A stretch of DNA of 64,000 nucleotides from Trichoplax adhaerens (lineage: Eukaryota > Placozoa > Uniplacotomia > Trichoplacea > Trichoplacidae): assembly GCF_000150275.1 (NCBI RefSeq), contig NW_002060948.1, positions 2,472,180 to 2,536,179 on the forward strand. The letters are read 5' to 3'. Below the pieces are notes generated by a model, which saw only the letters and a program-made list of their open reading frames with translations, did no database searches and had not been told where the DNA came from. Below, piece by piece: positions 36,701-48,982 of this stretch. Position 1 is the first letter of the stretch; every line of letters starts with the position of its first letter. The position numbers and the translations under genes are program-made.

Positions 36701-39700
36701 TTCAGACATAGACAAAGAATATAGGTAAATGGCAGATTGCAGTTACTTTATTAAAAAATCGGCAATAAAGTTAGCATAGAATTGGAACACTATTAAACTG
36801 ACGCTATGCGGCTGATCTGTTGTTTATTCAATGATGAACATTTTATTAATCATTATGTAATCAATATGCTCACTGCATTTATATAAAATTTGTATCGTTA
36901 CTTTAAATTAGTTTTCAAGGAATGTCCTAATATACGAATTTGTGCTATTTTTTGCGATTTAGACATTGACTATGCCAATAGTTATGTCCTTCATAATATG
37001 CTATATCGTTCACAATTTAATCACGCAAGAATTACAAATTTAATTAATACACACACAACATTATATACTTTTATATAATAGATTTTGTTAACATTATTCC
37101 CCATAAGCTATAATCAGGGAGTCAGTATTTGGTATAATTGTTACTTAATTATATCTTTTTCTATTAAATTTTGCCGCTTACTTCATTCCTTGCAGGCTTT
37201 TAGAAACTGATGACGTTGCCAATTAAGGATTTGTTACTAAAGTCGTGAGCTATATTACGTCTTGCAATTATCAATAATCTTTTTTTAAATGAATTATTAC
37301 GTGATATTCATTTATATTACAGCTACCTTCAATAATAGTCAAGAAGTAAATAATCGATTGAAGTCATGTGTCAATAATAGTTGAATGCAATTTAGAATAA
37401 GTGATATCGACATATGTGTAAAATTGACATGAAATGCTTTAATAACTAGTGAATACAGCAAAGTACTTTACACTTCTAGATTGCTATTGGTATGTTAGCA
37501 ATGTACTAGCTTTCTTTTTCAGACTACAAGTCTAGTATATTATCGCATAAACAAAATTCACTTTATAGCAACATCTATAATATCATTTCAAGTAACTGAG
37601 GAATGTTATCGCTACTTTTTCAATTAGAAATATGAAATGAGGCAGATAACGAGCAATAACAACAATGCAAGTCATTCAAATTTATATAGTCGGAAGTTTG
37701 TAAGAGTAATTAATTAGTCGACTGTCTGCAAGCTTTCTATTTATGCTGCGTTCTCATAGTGACGAGAATATTTCATTTTTCAATACTTACAATTGGTAGA
37801 AAACAAGTATCATTTCCAAATTTATAGTTGTTTTAATTATTTCTAAACTCTACACGTCTGTCATGATAGGAATATGAAGTGATGTTTTATATTGATCTCA
37901 GTCCTTAATTTTAGTTTCAGTTAGACTGCTAACTAATTTGAACAATACGAAAATTAATCAATAAACTAAATTAAACATATACCGATTTTCTAAATGCTCT
38001 TAAGTGATTTTAAAGCCAAATCAGTAGGAACTTTTCTGATGATAGAAAGTTGAAGAAATTTCGATAATGTAAACTATAAAATCTGTGTTTTAGACTTTAA
38101 TATATATTAAGTTGAGTTTTTCCGAATTGCCCACTATTTAAATTAATACCTTAAGAACATACAATAGTTGCAATTATATTATAAGTAGAGCTGAACTCAT
38201 TAAATATGAACGAAGAAAATGTTAATGAAGAGACGATGTATTTAGAGAAATGCTTTCCGAAATCGTGATATTTCTTTGTTGTCATACTTTGATCCTACTT
38301 TAAATGATAAGTAAATCACCGTGTAATCCATATCCTCTAAGTAAATTAGAAGCTACTTCGCAAGATCTGTTTGATAAGACTTAGTTAATTAGCTACTGCA
38401 CACGACCGAAGCAGCGTTCCTATCATTCTAGCACTCTTCTAACCTTTTATTAATTATTCTTTAATTTCTGTATTAAGAATTAAGGAGATAATAGAAATTG
38501 TTTGTGAAATAAAAAACGACCATTTTTTATTTTAAATTTATGAATAGTTTCTGAGTAGTTCTCTAGTCTTTTATTTTGCACAAAGTCTCATAGTTTGAAA
38601 CTAAGTAAACTATCGCAATTTTTTCCAATCGTGCGCTATACCAAAGTAATAATATTCCTCGAAATCGAATGTTTACGTGCAAATTGGTTAAGTAATTAAA
38701 TTACAGGCTTAAAAGATATTCATTCTTTTCTCAATAGATATTTAACCCTATATTTATAAGTTAAGTTAAAGCAAATATTAACTTTTATCTACATATCAAG
38801 TTCACGCTAACTATCAATTAGCAGACTGTATAACTAACTTATCAAAACACTTTATTTCCTTCTCTATATATAGCTAAAGTAAATGATTATTGAGCTGGTT
38901 GCTTCTAATAATAGTATAGAAAGTAATATTTTTAAAATCTATTTTCAGGACGTGATTAGTTACCAGACAAATAATTAATAGTTATAATCCTCAAGATTAC
39001 TTATATTTTTATTAATATGAAATATATTAAAATCTTTTATATCCTACGGAAGATTTTAAAAATCATGCTACTTTATGATATATTACTGCAGTAAAGCATT
39101 GATGTATATTATGTTTAAAATTTGCGCGGATACACTTATGTTCACTGCCCATGGAAAATTATTTATGCATTTACACCTATAGCCGCATTTAACAGCATCA
39201 TTTACTTACCCATGTTGTAGAAATTTAAATGAAACGTTATTCACTTAGTCTTAATTAATCTTAGTAATTTCATCGTGAATCAAGTTAATAAATTTATGAA
39301 TCTAACGCCGAGTGTCTAAAATTATTTAAGTAATTGTCAAATATTGACTGATAAATGAGTGACGGCAATGCAATGTCTGGTGAATGATGATTGATAAATG
39401 ACCATTGAAAGCAGATGAATGAAGACATTAATCATACTGTATATCTATCATCAATGGCAAGGATATGGTGTGATTTTTTAATTAAAAACCTTCATAGATC
39501 TTACCGCTTCACCTGTTTTATGCAAACGAAGGGAAAAGGTACAAAAATTTAATGAAAATAGGATATCTTCTGAAATGAGTCCAATATGCAGAAGCAAATA
39601 AATAGCAGAGAGGTTACTCTAACTAATTATTACGTAATACTGTGTAGTACTACAATATGAGTATATTTCTTCAGCTTGGAAACACACTGTGGTATCTATG

Positions 39701-41493
39701 AAGTAACGGTAATATTAGCAAACGTTACCATGATATAGCATTATTACAAAAAGAAATTTTAAGTGTCTGACATTGAGAAAAGGAAAAAGTTCCTATGTGC
39801 ATATCTGGCAGTATAAAGTATAAATGAATTTCTTAGAAATGTAATCGAATGAAATTTGTGTACTTATCGCGTGAAACGAATATGACTCGTCATGATATTA
39901 TTATGATATATACAATTGGATGAAATGATTTGGTAATACAAATCGATCTGTTACGAATGAAATGTTACGGTAAGATAGATTATTAATCTTGAAGTATTCC
40001 TCAAAATACTATACTTATTCATCATAAGACGATACATGGTGACTTTTCAAGCATAAAAATTTTTAAATGATTGGAATGAATATTGGAAAGACATTGATAT
40101 TTGATTTTAATTAATTGGACGAAAAGTGAATAATAATTGGCTATTCAAATTTACCTTACTAAAGGACTAGATTAAAGTTTTGATATCCTGAAAAACTTGG
40201 ATTAAAAACCTTAATGAATTGAATTGCAATTCCGTTCTCCACACTTCCGGTCTAGCTACTGATAAATCTATTGCTTTTAGATGCAATGAATATACTTCTA
40301 GATAATATGACCCTAATCAATAAAGGAAGCAAAACTGATGGATGTCGAGGAGTGACAATTATCTCGGAGCGGAATTTACAAACGATTTGATTTTATTAAT
40401 TTCTTACCGGCTAGTATAATCACTTCTAAAGTCATGCAAATGATTAGCGTAACTAGGTGTCCTATTTATTGACGAAATATAAAGGTGCGTAAAATTTCCT
40501 TCTCGATTGATTATCCACATAAATTATAAAAAAGTTTACACCAAATTTCGATTAACATACAATATTTACATATAAGATATCAACATATATATTCTCTACA
40601 CCCACATATTAGTTTATACCGAATTGACATAATTGAAGCTGTACTGTGAAAGAATTAATAAAAATTTAAAAGTCATTTCATGGCTCTATAACTATGTAAT
40701 CCTTTCATTTTAAAAATTACTAACATTGAACTGAAAGTAAATAAAAACTACAAATAACATTGATGATTTTAAAATATGATACTCTATTACCAATTACAGT
40801 TGAAAATATGGACAATGCCATCGATTGAATCCATTAAGGAATCACGCTATAATGGTTCAACTCACAATATACGAATAAAATGGACGTCCGGACCATCTAT
40901 TCTAATGTCAATGCCTTCAATGGCATTTACTGTGTACTGTGTACGTATAAATACCGTCTCTAGAGACATTAATATATTATTAAATTTAATAGAATTCCGG
41001 TAAATTCTTCGCAGGAGGAGATGATTTGCGCCTATAGGAAATTGAAGACATGAGAAGATGTTTAAACGAAACGCTTTTGGAAATACATTAAGCTAGAGCA
41101 TTTGAGCTTCTTTAATGATTTCCAATAGGATATACTGTATGTACCTTTTTGGATATTATGATTGGTCTAATTTGATTGTCACAAAACAGCTTTGCAACAA
41201 GATAACGTAATGTACGATCAATAAGTCAATTCCTTGAACGACGTATCAAGGAACGATATCTGCACTATCAGAAATACTTTTGCTCTACTAGCAGACTACA
41301 CAAAGACTTAGACGCCTCGTATTTTACGTTGAACACTAAGTTTAAGAATCCACTTTACTAATAGAATTATCCTAACATTGATATTTCTACTCTAATACAG
41401 TAAATAACACTGTCACATCGATATATACGTGCGTATTAATTATTCAGATATTTTGATGTAAAAGAAGGTGATACAAGCTCGTTTGTCTTTAAT

Positions 41494-41842
41494 TGTACAG
41501 TACAGTAATAATAATATTCAATGTCTTTGATGAGTCGATCGCGGCCTGCAACGCGATCTTGGCATGCTGATTAGCGAATACATTACTGTCTCTAATAAGT
41601 GTACAGGATGAATTCCTACAGGATCATGACGTCATCATGATCATAATGCATTTGAGTGGAAATGCTTCTACGCAGACTCATTGAAACTTTACCGTGTCAG
41701 CTCAAGTCAATCCGTGTGTACTGTGTACAGTGTACAGTACTGTATGGACTGTACTGTACACTGTAGAAAGAAGAATAACAGTATTAAAACATTGTACTGT
41801 ACAGTGTACAATATAATAATAATATTCAATGTCTTTGATGAC
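41494..41842. repeat. Palindromic repeats with duplicated 27-bp tail
   Basis: TGTACAGTACAGTA at about 41494-41507 is followed directly by AATAATATTCAATGTCTTTG. A second palindromic block at 41793-41810 is followed, after three bases, by the same stretch. A third block at 41717-41765 lies between. The shared tail suggests that a unit of palindrome plus unique flank was copied locally. Confidence 0.7.
41627..41634. promoter_or_regulatory. Perfect CRE-like palindrome
   Basis: TGACGTCA, the full cAMP-response element, sits inside the longer near-palindrome ATCATGACGTCATCATGAT. It is 1.8 kb upstream of the SLC33A1 start codon, so any role as a CREB/ATF site is a guess. One such 8-mer in 64 kb can occur by chance. 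Confidence 0.3.
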
Positions 41843-42058
41843 GCATACAATCTGAAAGGAGCTACTATCACCAAACATGCCATACAGTATTAGGGTATAG
41901 ACTGCGATTGGGTTTTAGGAATGGTGTGGAAGAGCTATCGTGGAATGCACACGTGTAAGCACTGAATTGGCCACAATAGCCCATAACAAGTACACCGTAC
42001 ACTGCTCATGCTCAGCCCAATCTAGCCTATTGTACTATGTACAGTGTACAGTACTATA

Positions 42059-42583
42059 GCGTGCGTCGCTTTGCAAGCCCTTGCTCAGCCACCTACAGTA
42101 TTCACTATAGCCCAGTTCAGAAAGAAATGATCATAATTGATTGATTAATTAATCAAATAGAATTTGTTAGCAGATCGATCCTTTCTTGATCCTATTTGAT
42201 GCAACAGTCACTGTTTAGAAAGAATAAAATCCATCATTAATTACTACGGAAGGCTTCCATCTCTCAAATTCTTGAAAAAAGTAAGTTTTAGTATGTATCA
42301 AGAGGACAGTGTAGAGTAGAGTCTACTTACGATAGTGTGCATCGCTTTAGCCACCTACAGGATATACAGTACAGTACAGTACTATAGCCTAGTTCAGAGA
42401 GAAATAATTAATCAGAATTGATTGATTTTCCTCAACTAGAATTGGTTACCAGATCCATTCCTTTCTTCATCCTATTTGATGCAACAATCACTGTCTGCAA
42501 AGAATAACATCCATCATTAATTACTACGGAAGGCTTGTATCTGTAAAATTGGTATAAAAGGTGAGTTTTAGTATGTATTAAGA
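42059..42583. repeat. Imperfect 245-bp direct duplication
   Basis: Copy 1 at about 42059-42303 and copy 2 at about 42335-42583. Both run from a GTGCNTCGCTTT start through AGCCACCTACAG and TAGCCNAGTTCAG to an identical CCATCATTAATTACTACGGA block and a TTTTAGTATGTAT end. A TGTACAGTAC palindrome precedes copy 1 (42031-42058), and one lies inside copy 2 (42363-42385), each ending in ACTATAGC. No open frame spans it. Confidence 0.8.
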
Positions 42584-42816
42584 CGACATATTGAACGTTT
42601 AACTTGCTGTTGAATTAGCTTGAATTCAACAATCAACGTTGATCATCACCATAACGTTGCATCAGGCAGTGACTAAATTATTCACCCACTATCCACCCAT
42701 AAGCCATGGATCGACATATCTCCTCTTAGTATACTGTATTGAAACAGTCAGTGGATCGATTCAACTCCTCTTTCCTAGTAACCAATTGATATGCATTGGC
42801 TCATTTTGAGGAGGTC

Positions 42817-42824
42817 TATAAAAA
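42817..42824 (+). promoter_or_regulatory. Candidate TATA box for SLC33A1
   Basis: TATAAAAA in the context GGTCTATAAAAATACCCC, a locally GC-richer setting that stands out from the AT-rich flank. It lies 585 bp upstream of the SLC33A1 ATG and on the correct strand. The long leader it implies could include a 5' UTR intron. This is sequence resemblance only. Confidence 0.3.
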
Positions 42825-43401
42825 TACCCCGTTCCACCACTCACTCGTATACTGTAGTGCAGTGTAGAGCACAGTATATGTGTGGTAGAGTGAAAGTTTT
42901 ACTTTCTATACTGGCACACAATAGAAATAGGAACGTATAGACAGTGAACTAGAGTAAAGTTATTGAGCCATGAGAGAGCGAGATATAGTCCAAGACGAGA
43001 GAAATTGGATCATTGAAATTCAATTTATTCTAACCCATGCCAATAAATACTGCTAAGCAAGACGATAGGGTCCTCGTCAATAGTCAGCACGTGCATAAGA
43101 TGGACACTGTCATGCATTGAAATGAATCAATCAACTTTACTTGGAAGAAATGGTTGTTCTCATTTTTCTCGTCTGATTCAATTGTAGATCCTTGAAGGGA
43201 CTGAATTCAACTGGATTGACCGAACGTTCAATTTCGATCAGCAAAACCAATTACTGTATAACATAAGCAAATCGATCAGAGGCAAAAACATTTACCTGTC
43301 ATGGTAATGGCCAATGCCATTGAATATCGATGAAACAGGATTGCATTGACCAATTAAAGTACAAATATTGCTGTGCAAATTAACTAGAATAAATCAATAA
43401 A

Positions 43402-45703
43402 ATGAATCATATAGATAATACAGCCATCGAAATCGCATCGGAAGATGTCTCGGAATATCATGCATTGAAGACGCGTAATAAATCATACTCCAGAGTCAAC
43501 AATAATAGTAATCATAAAAATTCACCTCTCAAGATGAAAAGAAGCCCTAGTAGAGTGAACACCAGTGAAGAGAATGCCCAAATTGCTGCTAAAGATCGCC
43601 AAAATATTGCCTTGTTACTATTGCTTTATACCTTACAAGGGATCCCTCTAGGCATGGCTGCGAGTATTCCGATGTTCTTACAAGGCAAACATGTCGGTTA
43701 TAAACAACAAGCTGTCTTCAGTTTAGTGTTTTGGCCTTTTAGTGTCAAGTTGTTATGGGCACCTATTGTCGATTCGTGGTATATTACTGCAATTGGTCGA
43801 CGAAAAACTTGGCTAGTCCCTATCCAGTATTTGTTGGGATTATTCATGGTTGCCTTATCCTACAATATTGATTATCTATTAGGCACAAAGAATCAAAGTG
43901 ATGCCACGGGGGTGGATATTGAAACGTTAACGTTGATCTTTTTTATCCTCAACTTTCTGGCCGCAACTCAAGATATTGCTGTCGATGGCTGGGCCTTAAC
44001 AATACTATCAAAAGGTGAAGTTGGCCATGCATCAACTTGCAATTCTGTCGGGCAAACAGCTGGCTATTTCATTGGCAATGTCGTATTCTTAGCCTTAGAG
44101 TCCAAAGATTTTTGTAACAAGTATCTAAGAAGCGTACCCAGTGAGAAAGGTATCGTTAGCATCGATCAATTCTTCCTATTCTGGGGGATAATATTTATCA
44201 TTACTACTACAATGGTCTTTTTATTCAAGCATGAGAAAGCCGTAGCAGACATAGAAATGAAGGAATTACGAAAAGGCATTACACACACATATAGCCAGTT
44301 ATTCAGAATTCTCAAGTTGCCTGCTGTCACTTCTTACGTTTTGATCATTTTGTTCTGTAAGGTAAAAAATACACAATTAGATGCCCAAGCTTATTTAATA
44401 ATCATTTTCTTCTCTGTATCAAAATCCCCTAACAAATGAACCAAGATAGGATCCCCGTATTGTATTGATAATTATTCAGCTGTCGTGAATGCGATTATAG
44501 TCGAAACTCCGAAATTGATGTAATAGAGTATCATCTTGATCACACATAGGATGATAGACTGACTAATCCTAATGATTAAAAAATAATTCAATACAAGTAA
44601 TAACACGTCTTTTCCATTAATTATTTAATTGATCTGATAGGTCGGTTTTGCTGCAACGGATGGCATCACAGCACTAAAACTGGTTGAAGCTGGTATTCAT
44701 CGCGAAACTTTAGCCTTAATTGGCATCCCTTTGGTACCGCTGCAAATTTTGTTACCCTTCGTTATTAGCAAATATACTACTGGGCCTACACCTTTGAATG
44801 TTTTCTTAAAGGCAATGCCCTATCGATTAATTATTGGTGTCGGTATTTCACTAGTTGTTTACTGGGGATGGATTGTCCGAGTTCCTAAGGGAAGCGACTA
44901 TTCATTCCCTTGGTATTATTATGCTATATTGGTTAGCATTTACGCAATATATCAGGTAATACAAACGGATCTATACTTTATACCGTCGATGTTCTTTGTT
45001 ATCTCTTTCGAACATGACATGATTTTTTTACGTAATAATTACGGTTTGATTTTACCTGTTATTAATGGAATGTTCATGTTCAACATTATTCCAAATTATA
45101 AAATTTATCATGGCCATTGCTAACCACATGTAACTTGAAACAACACAGATAACCTTATATTGCATGTATGTCGCGCAAATGGCATTTCATGCTCGCGTTA
45201 GTGATCCAATGTATGGTGGCACATACATGACCTTGCTAAATACAGTCACTAATATGGCTGGTAATTGGCCAACTACTGTAGCTTTGTGGTTGGTAGACGA
45301 TATTACTAAAACAGTCTGCTCAGGAAGTTCAAATCCTTCCATTGAAACATGCGACAATGCTTCCATGCAAAAGGTAATGTAATGACATAATATCGCGAAT
45401 CATTTGCTAAATAGTCTACAGTACTTTATAATGATCTGAAAAGGAAAGAAATCTATTTCATATAACTAATTTATAAAACTGTGCAATTTTAACCGACCTT
45501 TTATTCTAATGGTTGTCATCATGAAGGCATGCCAAGAAGCTAATGGTAATTGTACTACAATAAGGGATGGCTATTATATCGAAATCATTCTATGTACATT
45601 TGTTGGTATTTCATGGTTATTATTTTGTGGAAAGAAACTTAGATCATTGCAAAGTCGAGAAGAAAGTGCGTGGAAATGCCCTATAGCTGAGAATATTGAA
45701 TAA
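43402..45703 (+). CDS. SLC33A1: Acetyl-CoA transporter, SLC33A1
   Basis: Multi-pass carrier of the ER membrane; the family brings cytosolic acetyl-CoA into the lumen for protein and sialic-acid acetylation. Four exons: 43402-44361, 44641-44955, 45149-45373 and 45527-45703, all joining in phase 0, for 558 residues (human about 549). Hallmarks are LLYTLQGIPLGMA in TM1, WAPIVDSWY, IGRRKTWLVP, ATQDIAVDGWALT, KVGFAATDGITALKLVEAGI across the first intron, SDPMYGGTYMTLLNT and GNWPTTVALWLVD, with the ending ESAWKCPI. The N-terminal 65 residues are hydrophilic and cytosolic. The start is the only upstream ATG in frame. An AATAAA overlaps the stop codon at 45699 and another lies at 45797. Nothing is broken or missing. 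Confidence 0.96.
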
Positions 45704-46535
45704 AATTTGTTTTTTCTTTATAATATCCTATATTGAGAATTTAAAATTTATCTTAAACAGCTTATTAAATTGAAAGAATAGAATTATTGAAATGATAATA
45801 AAAAGTTCATTTTATATAGTAGCAACGTCTCTTTGCTGATTAGTACAGTACTCTATGTCCCCTTTTTATATGATCATTATTATCATGGATTATCAGTCTT
45901 TATAACACTTTATATTGGTGTTGGATACTAAATTAAACCTTTCCTGGGCAATTTAAATACTCAATCTAACTCTGATAAAAAACTTACCACAACCTGGATA
46001 TATTGTATAGTAGCATGTGTATGTACATGATAATATAACTAAATAAAACTTCGAAATACAACGATAACATTGAAATGCTGTCAATCTTTTGCTTACAATA
46101 TTATGCCTCTGCTGGACGAACTCGTAAGGAAAAGTTTGCAATTTTATTTGAGGTATAGCCTATCAGAACAGAATAAGCATATGCTTTCCGTAATATTTAC
46201 AGTAATTTAATATACCGTTTCAGAAGGCGCTAAATTACTAGTAAATATTGCATAAATTGTGAACATTTACGATACGTAAACGACGTACTGTACATCTAAA
46301 TTTCCTTTTTACAGTACAAACTTATACGAAACGATAATTATTACATCGGGCTAAACCCATATTTTCCGTCAAAATATAATCAACTTTGACAATTTTGATT
46401 GAACTTGTGGCATCTGGTTGTAACTTTCAGCATAGTTCGATCATCATCGAATGTACAACTGCGAATTTCGGACGATCTTACCCGGAATATGAGTTGTGAA
46501 GTATTGACGCACATAGTCCAAACGATTTTGTGTCA
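45704..46535. other. Convergent intergenic region
   Basis: 832 bp between the stop codons of SLC33A1 (plus) and ZMYND12 (minus), so it must hold both 3' UTRs. AATAAA at 45797 fits SLC33A1. A minus-strand open frame at 45953-46141 is short and unrecognised. Nothing else is seen. Confidence 0.6.
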
Positions 46536-48589
46536 TTATGATAAATGTTTTTCAACAATTAACCTAAACTGTTGGTAAGATTCAACCAGTTTGGAATTGA
46601 TATTTGATGGCCTATCGACAACTTTTTTGATAACATCAAGCATCTCTATCACCTACGATAAATTTTTTACACTTTCAGTGTTATATATCTATATGATAAA
46701 ATGAATACTTTAATGTTATACCTTTGAGGTCTCGTTCAAGATATAATGTAACATAGCCAGAGCGGCATGAACTTTAATAGTTAATTCATGATCCTCCTTA
46801 TGCAAAATTTTCTCTTGCACCACAGTTTGGATAGTGTTCAAAACTAGTTTTGCTTCAGCTTCTTGAGCAACATCTGTGTATCAAAAATTGAGTAATTCCA
46901 CTTACAGTATAGTTTTATAATGAATCATGATATTTTCGCATAATCTTACTATGGTAACAATGACTATGTTCCTGAATAACCAACCTAATGAAAGCTCATC
47001 TTGACCAGCTACAATTGCCGCTGGATCTTCTAAGTTTGCTGTTTTTTCATGTTCTTTTATCAGCAATGAAAGGTGAGCAAACCATACTGTTACTACCTAT
47101 AGAAAGAAAAAAATAAGTAAGATTATTAAGATAGCCGATCATTTTTCTTTCTATACTTATAACATTTATCGTGCACCACAGACGCCATTTATAAATCTAA
47201 TCTACTAAATAGCTAATACATGTTTGTATCTCTTACTCGATCATATAAAGTGAGCGTTTTCTCAGGACTTCCTTCTTTTAGAAATATATTTGCCATATGA
47301 AAATAGCCGCCTGATGTATGTATATGATCGGTACCATAGACTAGTGACGAGTGATATATCTTCAAGAAAATATAAAGGATTAAAATTGTATAATAGTAAA
47401 TTAAGAATGCATTGCAAACTTACATCGTCAGCAAGTTGCAATAAAGCTTCCGAATGATTCTTTTTAGCCGCATGCAATAGTCCAAGATTTCGATATAGTT
47501 TGGATTTAATTTGATTTGGACATTCTGGAGTTTTTAAGACTGTCCACTGAGCCTGTGATAAGTAATCTTCTCCTTGCTTGAGTCTTCCTAACCCTAGTTT
47601 TCATTATTATCATATCATGAATACACTCTTGCAGTATTTGATATCTAATCATGACAAGATAATTTAAAACAACTATTCAGCATATAATCTTACCAATGCT
47701 TGCCTCTCCTAGCAGTAAATACGATGGTACCAGCTCAATGCTGTTAAGACCATAAAGACCGATGGAAAATTTTAGGCACAGCATTGCAGCTGGTACTACC
47801 AAATCATATTTACTCTCAAAGAGTAATTTTTGACCATGAGTTCTTGCTAATTCAATAATTTGTCTCTAGCAATTTAGAAAGTTTAATTAATTTTAAAATT
47901 GTTTAGCATAGCTGTATATGCTAGTATCAAGGACATAGTTAATATTTTACTTGACGATTTAATTGCTGTCGCTCTCGATGTGCTCTTTCGTCAGCCGAAG
48001 ATGAAAATGGTAAAGGCGTTCGTAGTGGAATTAGTAGCTGGCAGGTTTCTGCATGAATTCCGTCCCAGTCGAGCTTTTGATGTTCCCTATCACTATATAT
48101 AATTAATAACGATGCAAATACATGTAAGCTGCATACTTGCAATCATATCTTTACAGACATACGTGCATTGTCCAATATTTTATCATCATCAAATCTCATC
48201 ATTTAGTAAACAAAAATAGATCTTAAACTGATATCCACGCGAAAATATACATATGAAGCAATCAATGAATAATAGTTTTGAAATATCTTACATCTAATGA
48301 CTTAAAATCGTTAAAAAATATGCATAGATATGTATTCAATGTAATGACTTGGATCCTTTTAAAATCGATTTTATGTCATGTTCAGGATTATTATTCATTC
48401 GATTCATCTTTATCCTAGTACTTTAATTACGACTTTAACCATATTGACAGCAATTAAAAAATTTACCTACCAGTAATAAGTTACTCTACAGTTCGGGCAT
48501 TGAATATAAGCCGGCTTTTGGCATAGTTCGCACAATTTCTTGGTACCTTTTGGATTCGCTAACGGATTGATTGTGGTAGTTGTCGCCAT
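46536..48589 (-). CDS. ZMYND12: MYND zinc finger protein ZMYND12
   Basis: Orthologue of ZMYND12, a MYND-finger and TPR-type protein linked in mammals to the sperm axoneme. Eight exons: 48589-48471, 48092-47951, 47865-47694, 47593-47424, 47359-47237, 47096-46985, 46873-46722 and 46652-46536. They join in frame to 368 residues (human about 365). The MYND zinc ligands are complete: CELC, CPNC, YYCDREH and the later IHAETC. The YYC codon is split by intron 1. The LLIPLRTPLPF segment follows the finger, as in vertebrates. Helical repeats then include HGQKLLFESKYDLVVPAA, SYLLLGEAS, AQWTVLK, LYRNLGLLHAAKKN and TSGGYFHMANIF. The start ATG opens MATTTINPLANPKG, matching the family's PLA.PKG. It diverges from the PLCXD-like gene across 393 bp. 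Cilia function is inferred from the family. Confidence 0.95.
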
Positions 48590-48982
48590 AATTCGAATCA
48601 ATAGTAACTTAACACGATTTCTATATAGATCGTAGACTTTATCCCAAAATTTAGTACAACTAGATATTCATCACCTAAACATTATTCTGAACTGACAGCT
48701 GACTATTGTTGCTAAGCAACTGCTGCGGCAAACAAGCTAGAAGACGAAATTCATGCGCACATTGGGATCACCTTGGTAACGAGGTCTAGAACATTGTATA
48801 CTGTTGCAATGACGACCAAAAGTCAATTAAGTTGAATCAGTTTGAATCCAATATTATGCTATTCCATATTTGAGATTACTCTGCCATCATTATCCGAAGT
48901 CAACTTTATCTAAAAATTCGTTTGCGAGTATATAATTATTGATTTGTTTCAATTGTACTTGAGTCAGCTGAAGGTGTCCAAA
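48590..48982. promoter_or_regulatory. Shared divergent promoter region
   Basis: 393 bp separate the ATG of ZMYND12 (minus) from the ATG of the PLCXD-like gene (plus), so both promoters must overlap or adjoin here unless 5' UTR introns exist. It contains a less AT-rich stretch near 48690-48790 and no obvious TATA box facing either gene. Co-regulation is a guess. Confidence 0.5.

Larger units (their letters stand above)
30154..43401. other. 13-kb gene-poor region
   Basis: No exon could be supported on either strand. From 30.2 to 41.4 kb the sequence is uniformly AT-rich with only short open frames of biased composition. From 41.4 kb onward it changes character: palindromic TGTAC repeats, a perfect CRE-like palindrome, and an imperfect 245-bp duplication, then the probable promoter and 5' leader of SLC33A1. 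Unrecognised small exons or noncoding RNAs could be present. Confidence 0.5.

Noticed and set aside
47899-48102. 67-codon plus-strand open frame
   Set aside because: Antisense to ZMYND12 exon 2, which has clear MYND-family sequence on the minus strand.
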